A stretch of DNA of 64,000 bases from Adhaeribacter swui (lineage in GTDB: Bacteria; Bacteroidota; Bacteroidia; Cytophagales; Hymenobacteraceae), in assembly GCF_014217805.1 (NCBI RefSeq), contig NZ_CP055156.1, positions 1,736,001-1,800,000 of the forward strand, written 5' to 3'. Numbering within the stretch: the first letter of the stretch is position 1; the number at the start of each line of letters is the position of its first letter. Positions 18,430 to 27,231 of this stretch are shown one piece after another. The translations under genes and the position numbers were made by a program. The notes beneath the pieces were generated by a model. The model saw nothing but the letters and a program-made list of their open reading frames with translations. It made no database searches and was not told the DNA's origin.

Positions 18430-19054
18430 TGCTATTTTTAAAAATTTAATCTTCTACTGTTTAATCACCTTACTTGCCCATATGGGTCAATTTATTTCGG
18501 GTGCGTTTATAATTGGTTTGAGAACCTGATTAAGTTCGTTTAACCAATAATGCTAAGTTCTAATCTTTGAACTGCTTACAGTTAAACTAATTTAGACCTT
18601 TAGCCGCACAAAAATAAGAAAGCCAATCAACAAAACCGAAGAAGTATACATTATACTGGTAAATACTATCTTATCGGGGTACAAATATCTCAGTTCTTTA
18701 TTCTGCTTCGTTATATTATAAGTCTAAGATCTACTTGTGTAAGTACTTCTAACTAATTATATACTGTATTTACGCGTTTTATAAAGATGTGCATAAATTC
18801 TGCTTTTTGCTGGAATGTAATTTTTACAAATTTTTAAAAATTAGAATTTTACAAGAAATAAAAAGAGCCATATTCCTGATTTTTCTCACAATTTTAGCAG
18901 TGTTCTTTTTATGGCTTAGACTACTTATTTAAAGCTTGTTTGGTGTTGCCCTAATAAGAAACCAATAATACTTCCGGAACATCTGTGTATTTTACTACCC
19001 TTCTGCATCCAGAAACTATTAATTTTGCTTCCACTTTACAATTTACTTTTAACT
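18430..19054. other. Intergenic region, 625 bases
   Basis: AT-rich DNA between the divergent ileS and coiled-coil lipoprotein genes. It contains an imperfect hairpin at 18512-18548 (ATTGGTT with AACCAAT, plus inner GAAC/GTTC) in what would be the ileS leader, an AT-palindromic stretch near 18825-18850, and a loose inverted repeat around AGCCATA and TATGGCT (about 18868 and 18912). I saw no gene or tRNA. Confidence 0.5.
19020..19027 (+). promoter_or_regulatory. Possible -7 promoter element
   Basis: TAATTTTG fits the Bacteroidota -7 consensus TAnnTTTG, 27 bases before the start codon at 19055. No clear -33 TTTG is found at the usual distance, so this is weak. Confidence 0.3.
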
Positions 19055-19705
19055 ATGAAATCAAAATCTTTTTCTGGCTTATTTGCTGTAGTGTCCTGGG
19101 TAGTACTGGGAATATCTTTTAGCAGTTGTTCTACTTCTCAGCCTTATTATTTTGCGAAAGGTACCGGCTCTTTTAATGATTCTTATAAAACTAATTCGCC
19201 AAAAACTACGGATCTCACGGCTAATGCGAGTTCAAATAAAACTGTTAATGATTTAAATACTTTATTACAGGCCCAAATAACAGCCGAAGCCGACAAGAAT
19301 CGCGAACAAGCTGTTCCTCAGAAAATAAGTATTCAAAAACCAACGCGCCGGGAATTAAAAAATTTAAAAAAACGCCTGGAAGCCGTTCTGGACACCACCA
19401 GAAAACGTGACCGAGTAACTATTAAAACCAACGAAAAGAAAGTAGACGAACTGCGCAACGAAGTGCAAGAACTAAAAAACTCCGTAAAAACCGAAAAAGC
19501 CGGCGATAAAGTAGTTGTTTCTTTTGACAAGCCGCAAACAAATTTATCTACTGAGGCAAAAGTGTTAATTATTGTGGGAGCAGCTTTGTTGTTAGTGGCT
19601 TTACTTTCTTTACCAATTATTGGGCCTGTTTTGGGCGTTGTGTTAGGGATTACGGTAATAGCTGCAGCCTTGGCTCTTATTTTAGGAATTGTGGAAATTG
19701 GCTAG
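19055..19705 (+). CDS. Lipoprotein with coiled coil and C-terminal hydrophobic hairpin
   Basis: 216 residues from the ATG at 19055; the frame could be opened at a TTG at 19025, but the ATG gives a proper signal peptide (MKSKSF, hydrophobic core, then FSSCS as lipobox). Residues about 30-95 are polar and Thr/Asn-rich. A basic, heptad-like coiled coil follows (ELKNLKKRLEAVLDTTRKRD, then VDELRNEVQELKNSVK). The last 50 residues are almost entirely Leu, Val, Ile, Gly and Ala, enough for two membrane passes. A protein that is both lipidated and C-terminally membrane-inserted is unusual. I do not recognise the family. A long terminator follows. Confidence 0.7.
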   Translation: MKSKSFSGLFAVVSWVVLGISFSSCSTSQPYYFAKGTGSFNDSYKTNSPKTTDLTANASSNKTVNDLNTLLQAQITAEADKNREQAVPQKISIQKPTRRELKNLKKRLEAVLDTTRKRDRVTIKTNEKKVDELRNEVQELKNSVKTEKAGDKVVVSFDKPQTNLSTEAKVLIIVGAALLLVALLSLPIIGPVLGVVLGITVIAAALALILGIVEIG

Positions 19706-19753
19706 TAAGTAAGCCTGTTTTCTAAATCTTTATTGTTGATTACTCATTTTATA

Positions 19754-19796
19754 AAAACAAAAAACCAAACCGTAATGGCTTGGTTTTTTGTTTTAT
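19754..19796. terminator. Bidirectional terminator between convergent genes
   Basis: A 15-base arm of A and CC reads into a near-perfect complementary arm with a long T run, centred on a GTAAT loop. It serves the lipoprotein gene and the convergent glyS. Confidence 0.75.
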
Positions 19797-19828
19797 AGAA
19801 AAAAATAAAATTTGGTTCAATTACTGTT

Positions 19829-21331
19829 CTACAGTTTTTCAAAAATCCGTTTTAAACTTACGGCATCTCCAATGTAGTTTCTTAATTCACTAATGGGCAT
19901 TCGTTTTTGCTCCCGGGTATCGCGGTCGCGAACGGTTACGGTATTGTTCTCCAGGGTTTCGTAATCCACCGCAATACAGAATGGGGTTCCGATTAAATCC
20001 TGGCGGGTGTAGCGTTTGCCAATGGCGTCACGTTCTTCGTAGATTATGTTAAAATCAAACTTTAAATCGTCGAATATTTCCTGGGCTTTTTCTGGTAAGC
20101 CGTCTTTGCGCACTAACGGGAAAATAGCGGCTTTTACTGGGGCTAAAACCGGGTGTAATTTTAAATAAGTCCTGGTTTTAACGCTTTCGCCTTCGGTTAC
20201 TTCTTCTTCGGTGTAGGCGTTGCACAAGGTCATCAAGAATAAGCGATCGGCGCCGGCCGAAGTTTCGATAACGTAAGGCACGTAATTACCATACGGCTTG
20301 CCATCGGCATTCAGGTCGTTATCAAAATACTGTTGTTTTTTCTTAGAAAGGGCCTGGTGTTGCGATAAGTCAAAATCTGTGCGGGAGTGGATGCCTTCTA
20401 CTTCTTTAAAACCAAACGGGAACTCAAATTCTATATCTACGGCGGCGTTGGCGTAGTGCGCTAATTTTTCGTGGTCATGGAAACGTAATTTCTCGGCGGG
20501 TATGCCTAATGCTTGGTGCCATTTAATCCGGATCTGTTTCCAGTGTTCGTACCATTCCATTTCAGAACCAGGCCGGATAAAGAACTGCATTTCCATTTGC
20601 TCAAATTCGCGCATCCGGAAAGTAAACTGGCGGGCTACAATCTCGTTCCGGAAAGCTTTACCAATTTGGGCAATCCCGAACGGAATTTTCATGCGGCCGG
20701 TTTTTTGCACATTTAAAAAATTCACAAAAATACCTTGCGCAGTTTCAGGGCGCAGGTAAATGGTAGTAGACTCATCGGCTACCGATCCGGTTTGCGTAGA
20801 AAACATTAAGTTAAACTGACGCACTTCGGTCCAGTTGGCAGTTCCGGAAACCGGACAAGTAATTTTTTCGGAAATGATTAGCTGTTGTACGCCGCTTAAA
20901 TCTTCGGCCTCGAGCAAGCGGGCCATTTGTTGCACCAGCTCTTTAGCTTTTTCGGGCTGACCTTCTTTTTCGTACTGCGCTGCGCGGTCTTCAATTAACA
21001 CATCGGCCCGGTAACGTTTTTTTGAATCTTTATTATCGATCATGGGATCGTTAAAGGAATCGACGTGGCCCGAGGCTTTCCAGGTATCCGGATGCATGAA
21101 AATAGCCGCATCAATACCCACCACATTTTGGTTGAGTTGGGTCATGCATTTCCACCAAACATTTTTTATATTATTTTTTAGCTCTACCCCATTTTGTCCG
21201 TAATCGTAAACGGCTTGTAGACCGTCATAAATCTCGCTGCTCGGAAATACAAAGCCGTATTCTTTGGCATGCGATATAATATCTTTTAACTGGGTGCTTT
21301 CGAGTGCAGATTTTTCTGATTGTGTTGCCAT
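19829..21331 (-). CDS. glyS: Glycyl-tRNA synthetase (dimeric class II type)
   Basis: 500 residues. The N-terminal KDIISHAKEYGFVFPSSEIYDGLQAVYDYGQNGVELKNN is split over the motif-1 region typical of the alpha2 GlyRS. Class II motif 2 reads FRNEIVARQFTFRMREFEQMEMQFF, and YLRPETAQGIFVNF is the GlyRS-specific stretch. The C-terminal anticodon-binding domain starts near LAPVKAAIFPLV. It attaches glycine to tRNA-Gly in the cytoplasm. This single-chain form is used throughout Bacteroidota instead of the alpha2beta2 GlyQ/GlyS enzyme. It faces the coiled-coil lipoprotein gene across the shared terminator. Confidence 0.96.
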   Translation of the reverse strand: MATQSEKSALESTQLKDIISHAKEYGFVFPSSEIYDGLQAVYDYGQNGVELKNNIKNVWWKCMTQLNQNVVGIDAAIFMHPDTWKASGHVDSFNDPMIDNKDSKKRYRADVLIEDRAAQYEKEGQPEKAKELVQQMARLLEAEDLSGVQQLIISEKITCPVSGTANWTEVRQFNLMFSTQTGSVADESTTIYLRPETAQGIFVNFLNVQKTGRMKIPFGIAQIGKAFRNEIVARQFTFRMREFEQMEMQFFIRPGSEMEWYEHWKQIRIKWHQALGIPAEKLRFHDHEKLAHYANAAVDIEFEFPFGFKEVEGIHSRTDFDLSQHQALSKKKQQYFDNDLNADGKPYGNYVPYVIETSAGADRLFLMTLCNAYTEEEVTEGESVKTRTYLKLHPVLAPVKAAIFPLVRKDGLPEKAQEIFDDLKFDFNIIYEERDAIGKRYTRQDLIGTPFCIAVDYETLENNTVTVRDRDTREQKRMPISELRNYIGDAVSLKRIFEKL

Positions 21332-21525
21332 AACCGCAAATATAGAAATTTAGAACGGAGCCAAATGTAGATAAACCAAAGAAAAATTATGGAAATTGAA
21401 TGAACCTCACCAAAATGCGTACTTTTGGTTTAAATATTTTAAAATTTTTGCTAGATTATTTATAAAGTTCGTACTTACTTAACTTGATTTAACAATTCCT
21501 TAACAATAGCCGCAGCAAATTGCTT

Positions 21526-21533
21526 TAATTTTG
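21526..21533 (+). promoter_or_regulatory. Possible -7 promoter element of the phosphate transporter gene
   Basis: TAATTTTG matches TAnnTTTG and lies 31 bases before the ATG at 21565. A good -33 element is not visible. Confidence 0.3.
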
Positions 21534-21564
21534 CGGATAATTTATCCAACCTCAACCAACCTGT

Positions 21565-22971
21565 ATGCTCGGATTAGAAACTCACCTTCTGCTCCTCCTT
21601 TTTCTTTGCTTACTAGCGGCTTGCGCCTTTGAATTCGTAAATGGTTTTCATGATACCGCCAACGCTGTAGCCACTGTTATTTACACGAACACCCTACGTC
21701 CGTGGGTGGCGGTAGTCTGGTCCGCTTTCTGGAACTTTATCGGGGTATTTGCCGGCGGTATTGGCGTAGCTATGGGTATCGTTTACTTGTTACCCGTAGA
21801 AGCGCTCATCGATCAGAATATTTATCATGGCATTGCCATGATTGGCGCTTTACTTTTAAGTGCTATTCTCTGGAATTTAGGTACCTGGTATTATGGCTTG
21901 CCTTCTTCCAGCTCCCACACCTTAATTGGTTCTATTCTGGGGGTAGGCGTGGCTTTTTCCTTGCTGCCCGATAATACCTCGGGGGCAGCCGTAAACTGGG
22001 ACGAAGCCATAAAAACAGGTTTATCTTTAATTGTGTCGCCATTTTTAGGTTTTACTTTAACCGTATTTTTAATGTTTATATTAAAACGGTTTGTTAAAAA
22101 TAAAGCCATTTTCCGGCAGCCGCACAAACGCAAGCCACCGCCCCTCTGGATCCGTTTAATCCTGATTTTAACTTGTACCCTGGTTTCTTTTTTCCACGGC
22201 TCCAACGATGGGCAAAAAGGCGTGGGTTTAGTAATGTTAATTTTAATTGGCATTGTACCTTCTTTCTTTGCGCTGGATAACAGTAAAAACCCGGTAGTAA
22301 TGCAAGCTTCGCTGGCCCAGGTAGAACAAACGATAAACCAGATTGATACTGCCACTATAGCTAAAGTAGATCTAGAAGTGGTAACAAGTATGAAAGAAGA
22401 AGCAAGGGATTTGCATCAGCTATTTACTTCAGTAAAAACGATGGATGACTTACCGAAAAAAAGTCGGTTCTTAATCAGAAGAGATATTCTTTTATTAGCC
22501 AAGGACTCAGAAAAAGTTTTGTCCAGCACCGGCATTGCACTTAGCCAAACCGATCGCAATATTTTAAAAGAAAATATCAGCACCCTGCGGTCTTTTACCG
22601 ATTATGCGCCAGACTGGGTGATTTTAATGATTGCCATGTCGTTGGGCTGCGGAACCATGATTGGCTGGAAACGCATTGTAAAAACCATTGGCGAAAAAAT
22701 TGGGAAAGAACATTTAACGTACGCTCAAGGTGCTTCGGCTGAATTAATGGCTGCCGGCGTAATTGGCTTTTCTACCTTTATTTTTAAATTACCCGTAAGT
22801 ACTACCCATATTTTGTCGTCGGGTATTGCGGGTAGTATGGTGGCCAATAAAGGTATTCGTAATCTTAACCCGGGCACTATTCGCAATATTGCTTTGGCTT
22901 GGGTTTTAACTTTGCCGGTGTCTATGTTTTTGGCGGGTATTCTCTTCCTAATTTTCCGCTGGATTGCTTAA
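21565..22971 (+). CDS. Inorganic phosphate transporter, PiT family
   Basis: 468 residues. The first PiT repeat is FEFVNGFHDTANAVATVIYT near 22-41 and the second is FFHGSNDGQKGVG near 210-222; the C-terminal half has STTHILSSGIAGSMVANKG. The two duplicated halves flank a polar helical stretch at about 245-345 with many charged residues, which resembles the large cytoplasmic loop of PitA-type carriers and may form a small helical domain. Members import phosphate, as metal-phosphate or with sodium or protons, across the inner membrane. It is monocistronic, bounded by a terminator. Confidence 0.92.
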   Translation: MLGLETHLLLLLFLCLLAACAFEFVNGFHDTANAVATVIYTNTLRPWVAVVWSAFWNFIGVFAGGIGVAMGIVYLLPVEALIDQNIYHGIAMIGALLLSAILWNLGTWYYGLPSSSSHTLIGSILGVGVAFSLLPDNTSGAAVNWDEAIKTGLSLIVSPFLGFTLTVFLMFILKRFVKNKAIFRQPHKRKPPPLWIRLILILTCTLVSFFHGSNDGQKGVGLVMLILIGIVPSFFALDNSKNPVVMQASLAQVEQTINQIDTATIAKVDLEVVTSMKEEARDLHQLFTSVKTMDDLPKKSRFLIRRDILLLAKDSEKVLSSTGIALSQTDRNILKENISTLRSFTDYAPDWVILMIAMSLGCGTMIGWKRIVKTIGEKIGKEHLTYAQGASAELMAAGVIGFSTFIFKLPVSTTHILSSGIAGSMVANKGIRNLNPGTIRNIALAWVLTLPVSMFLAGILFLIFRWIA

Positions 22972-22990
22972 GTAAGCTTTTCATATAATA

Positions 22991-23019
22991 AAAAAGCCGC
23001 AGATAACTTGCGGCTTTTT
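22991..23019. terminator. Terminator between the phosphate transporter and a convergent gene
   Basis: An 11-bp stem (22991-23001 with 23009-23019) around GCCGCA/TGCGGC with A run and T run on either side, so it can work in both directions. Confidence 0.88.
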
Positions 23020-23043
23020 TTATTTCCCGTAATTTTTAAAATT

Positions 23044-23514
23044 TTATTTTTCCTGCCCTTCTGAAGGCCATTGCACTTCCAGGTCATCGTTAATAAATAC
23101 ACCAAAGTTTATGGCAATAAGCTTATCCTCTTCAAAGTACAAGTCCAACATTTCCTGTTCAAAAGACCATCTAATTTCGCCGGTTTCTAATTTTTCTGTT
23201 TCGTAATCAACTAAATTATTTTTTTGCAAAAGCTCCTTTAGTTCTTTCGTCGATTTTTGAATAACGTTGGTGCTAAATAATTGAGCCTCGTCATTTTCTG
23301 TTTGAATGCAACTTAGCCGGTAATCATCTTCCCGGTCGAAGAAAAAAGAATATCCTTTTTCCCAGTAGTTAAAAGCTTTGTGCTCAAACTCATCGTCGTC
23401 ATCTGATTCTTCTATCTCTTCGGGTTCGCCCATAATATCTTTTACCTGGTCCATAGTAAATCCAAAATAGATATTGCTTATTCCCGTACCGAGCTTTATT
23501 TCGTTTTCTTTCAT
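23044..23514 (-). CDS. Conserved small acidic protein, function unknown
   Basis: 156 residues, strongly acidic and without a signal peptide, so probably cytoplasmic. The N-terminal part, LGTGISNIYFGFTMDQVKDI followed by MGEPEEIEES, resembles the BamE/SmpA-like helix-turn motif in which a Gly-rich turn precedes a helix ending in (M/L)G.P. The middle has alternating beta-type and acidic stretches (YSFFFDREDDYRLSC). I do not recognise a family. Codon use is more AT-rich than in the neighbouring housekeeping genes. It lies 77 bases downstream of the DUF4385 gene in the same direction. Confidence 0.7.
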   Translation of the reverse strand: MKENEIKLGTGISNIYFGFTMDQVKDIMGEPEEIEESDDDDEFEHKAFNYWEKGYSFFFDREDDYRLSCIQTENDEAQLFSTNVIQKSTKELKELLQKNNLVDYETEKLETGEIRWSFEQEMLDLYFEEDKLIAINFGVFINDDLEVQWPSEGQEK

Positions 23515-23591
23515 TGTTTTTGTGTTTAATAAATTAAGTTACGCCTTTTATCTGGAGCCGATATAATCAGCAAAATTAAGCTTATTATTTT

Positions 23592-24086
23592 TTACAAGCC
23601 GTATTTGGCTTTATGTTCCTGCATTAATTGTTGGTATAATGCATTCTCTTTAGCGGCTTGCCACTTTTTCTTAAAAATAGCAGCCGAAGCAGCTTTTACG
23701 GCGTCTTCCTCGCGGGGTAATAAGTAATTTTCGCGAGCTTGTTTTTCTAATTCTTTAGTTGGCTCATGCTGGGGATTTTGTTTATACTTTCTGCCGGATT
23801 TATGGTTAGCATAGCGCCGCGACCGCGTATATCCCATTTGTAAAAACTTGCGGGCCATATCGGCGCCGATAAAGTCCTGTGCTTTTAAATACGCAGTAAA
23901 TAAACTGTATATCTTCTCAGCCGATTGTTCTGCAATTTCAGGCGTTTTAAAGCGCCAGTACGGCAATATCTCCGATTTATAGGGTTCTACCAGCAGCACG
24001 CCTTGTTCGCCCTTCCCTACCCGGTATAATTCCGGATTTTTCCGGAAATCGGTATTCCTGAAATCTATGGTATAATCAAACGGCAT
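23592..24086 (-). CDS. DUF4385-family protein
   Basis: 164 residues, cytoplasmic. The sequence matches the conserved pattern of DUF4385: DYTIDFRNTDFRKNPELYR near the start, GEQGVLLVEPYKSEILPYWR at 26-45, IGADMARKFLQMGYTRSRRY and the basic NHKSGRKYKQ. The strong conservation of Arg, Lys and Tyr and its small size suggest nucleic-acid contact, but no function has been shown that I know of. The start is followed upstream by a gene-free 500-base region. Confidence 0.85.
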   Translation of the reverse strand: MPFDYTIDFRNTDFRKNPELYRVGKGEQGVLLVEPYKSEILPYWRFKTPEIAEQSAEKIYSLFTAYLKAQDFIGADMARKFLQMGYTRSRRYANHKSGRKYKQNPQHEPTKELEKQARENYLLPREEDAVKAASAAIFKKKWQAAKENALYQQLMQEHKAKYGL

Positions 24087-24599
24087 AATTTTTAAAAAAT
24101 TCTTTTTTTGCCCGGACTCAAATCTAAATCTTTAAAGTTTTCCCTCTTTCCACATTTTCAATAGACTCATTATAAAAAAAATTAAATCTTAAATTTTTAA
24201 ATCTTCGTCGTTAAGGCTGTTTATAAGTGGATAATTAAACTCTTTTCGCTTTTTACACCATTTTTGGTTTTTATTCCACTAGTTATTAGCTTTTATAAAC
24301 CGATATAATCTGTATATCTGTTTTAATTAGAAAGGTTTAACAAAAATATCCACATATCCACTTTCAGGTTTGTTAATTTCGGTTGTTTTGTAAACACGTG
24401 AATAATTTAAAAAATAGCATTGAATTAAACTTCTTTTTCCCACAGCGCTCTATTTTATTAAAGCAAAGCTTGCCTTTAAGCAGCCTTGGATAATAATTAT
24501 GCGCTTTTTATCCCTACTTTTCCACAAGTTATTAGTCGTGTTAGTTTATAAGCCAATAAAAAAAGCCAGATTTAATCTGGCTTTTCAATTTTATGCGGT
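24087..24599. other. Gene-free AT-rich region with DnaA-box-like sites (candidate origin or DnaA cluster)
   Basis: Against TTWTNCACA the 9-mers are: 24518-24526 TTTTCCACA (full match); 24146-24154 CTTTCCACA, 24251-24259 TTTTACACC, 24346-24354 ATATCCACA and 24436-24444 TTTCCCACA (one mismatch each); 24226-24234, minus-strand TTATCCACT (one mismatch); and 24354-24362 ATATCCACT (two). The region is very AT-rich and lies about 2.6 kb from mnmG, a gene near the origin in many bacteria. Against an origin is that gene orientation stays mostly minus on both sides and dnaA and dnaN are absent from the window. No coding frame was found. Confidence 0.4.
24561..24585 (-). terminator. Terminator of the Ig-like lipoprotein gene
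   Basis: An 11-bp perfect stem (24561-24571 with 24575-24585), 3-base loop, and a T run on the minus strand, 15 bases after the stop at 24600. Confidence 0.85.
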
Positions 24600-26186
24600 T
24601 TAAAACTCGAAAGGTACATCTTGCACCCAATTTACTCTTACTTCAATGGGCCTTGGTAAATTAATTACTTTTTCGGGAATTGTTTTAAGATCCGGATTAC
24701 CAGCTCGCCATGTTCCATTTAAATCTTCATCTATTTTAACTCTTATTCTATAGGTGCCAGGTTCCAGGTCGTTAATAGAAAAAGATGTAGGCGAATTGTA
24801 TGTTTTTAAAATTTTAAAATCTTTATCCAGCAGTTCTAAAAAGTATTTCTTGTAATCTGTTTTAAGTTTCAAGTCGATACTTCCTCCCTGATCTTTTTCA
24901 GAGATGGTTAAATTTAGTTTTTGCTTTTTAAAACGATCACCCGAAACCGGAATTAAAACAGTAGTATCAGCTACTATGTCAATTGTTTCTTTAGCCTTAG
25001 AATTAAGGTTAAACAGCAAGATATTTTTACTACTATTAGCCTTTACCTCCTGTGGATAAGTTAATACCCGGTTTGTAAGCGAATCTTCAACTAATGTTAA
25101 TAAGGGACCATTAGTTAAGCGCAGTGGCGCATCAAATATTAACTGAAATTGCTCATTACCCTTTACTTGGCTGGCTTTAGGTAAAACTTGAAAGGTCGGA
25201 TTCCTACGGGCTTTTTTACCGCTAAAAGCAATATTAACGGTATCGGTTTTAGCATTGCCGGCAGAATCTTGCGCTGTAATAAAATATTTGCCTTTTATTT
25301 GATTTGTATTTGGGAAAAAACGTACAGTTTTCGTGTTCTGGCCTATAAAACTATATAGATCTGTAGAATCGCCGCCGGCAATTTTTATGGCTGTAATTCC
25401 TTCGTTATAGTTTAGGTGGTACTCATCTAGGTAAGGCTGCCTGCTTGAGATAAAAGGCGGCTTGGTATCTATTCTTACTAATTGTAAATCCTGAGGGGGT
25501 GTTTGAGCCGTAATTTCTACTGGAGTAGCTAAATACCCAATGTTTTCTTTCTCGTCGTTATAGATATTATCGTTGTTTTTATCCTGATGTGCGTACAGGT
25601 TATAAGTGCCGTATTTAATATTTTGCAAAACGTAGTTTCCTTGATCATCTGTTTTTGTTAGATAATAAGGTTTGTTTTTGCGGATGGTAGTGGTGTCGTT
25701 TACGTTATACAAAACTACATTAATGTTTTTTGCCGGTTCACTTGTTAGTAAATCGGTAACTACACCTTGTACCTGGCCAGAGTCCAGATAGGCACCGGTA
25801 CTAAAGGTTAAAGTAAGATTTTTAGGTTTATTCCCTTCTGTTATGTCTTCTATGCCTTCCCGGAAATTTAGGTAATAAGTAGTGTTGGGTAGGAACTCTT
25901 TTTCGAAAGTTAGTTTAACTTCTTCCCGGTCTACTTCCGATGTAATCTGGTTTTCGGTACTCGGTGATATAATGAGTTGCCGGTTAAAGTCTTTTAAACG
26001 GACCTCCTCGTTAAAGCGCAAAGTAATTGTTTTACCCGATACTTGGAGCGCCTTGTTTGCCGGAGTACTGCTTACCAATTCCGGACTTAGAATATCTTTC
26101 TCTCCTCCTTCCGGTGGACTGATGCTGGCGCAACCACATGTTATTAATAAAATAGTATAGTTTAATAGTTTTCGGGAAATAAACAT
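24600..26186 (-). CDS. Ig-like/SbsA-type lipoprotein
   Basis: 528 residues. The start (MFISRKLLNY, hydrophobic stretch, then TCGCAS) is a lipoprotein-type signal with a somewhat irregular lipobox. PPEGGEKDILSPELVSSTPA and KTITLRFNEEVRLKDFNRQL define a Bacteroidota protein family with an N-terminal SbsA-type Ig-like domain (about 30-115). A carboxypeptidase-regulatory-like fold follows (about 135-215; VQGVVTDLLTSEPAKNINVV), then further beta domains. It is probably a periplasmic or surface-anchored protein of unknown role. It is the last gene of the conserved mnmG-side cluster, 151 bases after the methyltransferase gene. Confidence 0.82.
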   Translation of the reverse strand: MFISRKLLNYTILLITCGCASISPPEGGEKDILSPELVSSTPANKALQVSGKTITLRFNEEVRLKDFNRQLIISPSTENQITSEVDREEVKLTFEKEFLPNTTYYLNFREGIEDITEGNKPKNLTLTFSTGAYLDSGQVQGVVTDLLTSEPAKNINVVLYNVNDTTTIRKNKPYYLTKTDDQGNYVLQNIKYGTYNLYAHQDKNNDNIYNDEKENIGYLATPVEITAQTPPQDLQLVRIDTKPPFISSRQPYLDEYHLNYNEGITAIKIAGGDSTDLYSFIGQNTKTVRFFPNTNQIKGKYFITAQDSAGNAKTDTVNIAFSGKKARRNPTFQVLPKASQVKGNEQFQLIFDAPLRLTNGPLLTLVEDSLTNRVLTYPQEVKANSSKNILLFNLNSKAKETIDIVADTTVLIPVSGDRFKKQKLNLTISEKDQGGSIDLKLKTDYKKYFLELLDKDFKILKTYNSPTSFSINDLEPGTYRIRVKIDEDLNGTWRAGNPDLKTIPEKVINLPRPIEVRVNWVQDVPFEF

Positions 26187-26265
26187 TCGGATTTAGGAGC
26201 AAAGAAAAGATTTAGAATAAAACTTAAGAGAAACTAATTTTAAAATCTACCTATGTTGATAACTC

Positions 26266-26316
26266 AATTAGTTGATATTATTTTAGGATTTACATCTAAA
26301 ATAATATCAACTAATT
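26266..26316. other. Perfect 21-bp AT-rich hairpin
   Basis: Arms 26266-26286 and 26296-26316 are exactly complementary over 21 bases with a 9-base loop. It lies between the methyltransferase stop (26338) and the lipoprotein start (26186). It has no GC core and no T run after it on the minus strand, so it is not a classic terminator; an attenuator, RNA-processing site or protein-binding palindrome are possible. Confidence 0.6.
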
Positions 26317-26337
26317 ACATAAATTAAAATCTAAAAT

Positions 26338-27231
26338 TTAGATCTTTTTACCAACATAAATTAAACTCGAATAATCGTTTGCGTTTTTGCTGGCGTGGTT
26401 ATTAGATTTTAAACCTGTAAGTACCGATTTCACAATAGCTGTGTTTCCAGACTTGTATTTCTCGCTTAATAAACTCACATAATAAGCATCAAATTTCATC
26501 GGGATAACTTCAGTCAACTCTATTTTGTGTTTTTTTAAAAAACGCTTCATAGTTGCCTGATTGAAGTGGTACAAGTGGCGTGGTACATCGTACGCCGCCC
26601 AATTTTCTCTGTAAACTTGGGCATCATGCGAATCAGCGTTAGGTACCGCAATAATCAGCTTGCCTTCAGGTTTAGTTAATTGTACCAGCTTCTTAAAGGT
26701 ATCATTTAAGGTATGGATGTGCTCTAATACATGCCATAAAGTAATTACCTGAAAGCTTTCTTTAGGAATTGTTTCTAGAGCGATGCTAGCATTCAGTATT
26801 TTCTGAGTTAATAGTTCTTCTGCTTGAGCACGGGCTAGCTCGCTTGGTTCGTAGCCTTGAACCTGCCAGCCATTTTTCTTACATGCTGCCAAAAAATTGC
26901 CGGTACCACAGCCATAATCCAGAATAGCTCCTTTAGCAGAAAGTCGATTTATTAAATCAACTTTCTGCTTAATAGTATATGTTCTTACAAGTTTATAGGC
27001 TTGGTTGGTTATACTGGTAGCCTTGTTGGTATGCGAGATGTATTCTTCTGATTGGTAGTACTGACCAATGCTTGCTTCATCGGGCCTGGGGTTCGTGAAT
27101 TTAAAGCCGCAATTATCGCATTGAACTATAACAAAGCTTTCTTTAGAAACGGAATTATCCTTTACAACCATAAAGTTTTTGAAACTTTCTTTGTTGCAAA
27201 TGGGGCAATGCTCCAGACGTTCGTAATTCAT
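26338..27231 (-). CDS. Class I SAM-dependent methyltransferase with N-terminal zinc ribbon
   Basis: 297 residues. Cys9-x2-Cys12 and Cys38-x2-Cys41 form a zinc ribbon typical of one group of methyltransferases acting on sugars, lipids or small molecules. The SAM-binding motif I is ILDYGCGTGNFLAA, followed by an acidic residue in VQGYEPSE; TLWHVLEHIHTL is motif IV/post-I. The substrate is not deducible. Its ATG directly abuts the TAA stop of mnmG in the order TAAATG on the minus strand as read from the methyltransferase side, so the two are translationally close. The gene order is common in Cytophagales. Confidence 0.85.
   Translation of the reverse strand: MNYERLEHCPICNKESFKNFMVVKDNSVSKESFVIVQCDNCGFKFTNPRPDEASIGQYYQSEEYISHTNKATSITNQAYKLVRTYTIKQKVDLINRLSAKGAILDYGCGTGNFLAACKKNGWQVQGYEPSELARAQAEELLTQKILNASIALETIPKESFQVITLWHVLEHIHTLNDTFKKLVQLTKPEGKLIIAVPNADSHDAQVYRENWAAYDVPRHLYHFNQATMKRFLKKHKIELTEVIPMKFDAYYVSLLSEKYKSGNTAIVKSVLTGLKSNNHASKNANDYSSLIYVGKKI

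Noticed and set aside
18430-19054. tRNA, riboswitch or small RNA in the large spacer
   Set aside because: No cloverleaf, known riboswitch core or terminator-bounded unit could be found by eye.
24087-24599. Firm call of oriC
   Set aside because: DnaA-box cluster alone is not enough; gene orientation gives no switch and dnaA/dnaN are absent, so it is reported only as a candidate.
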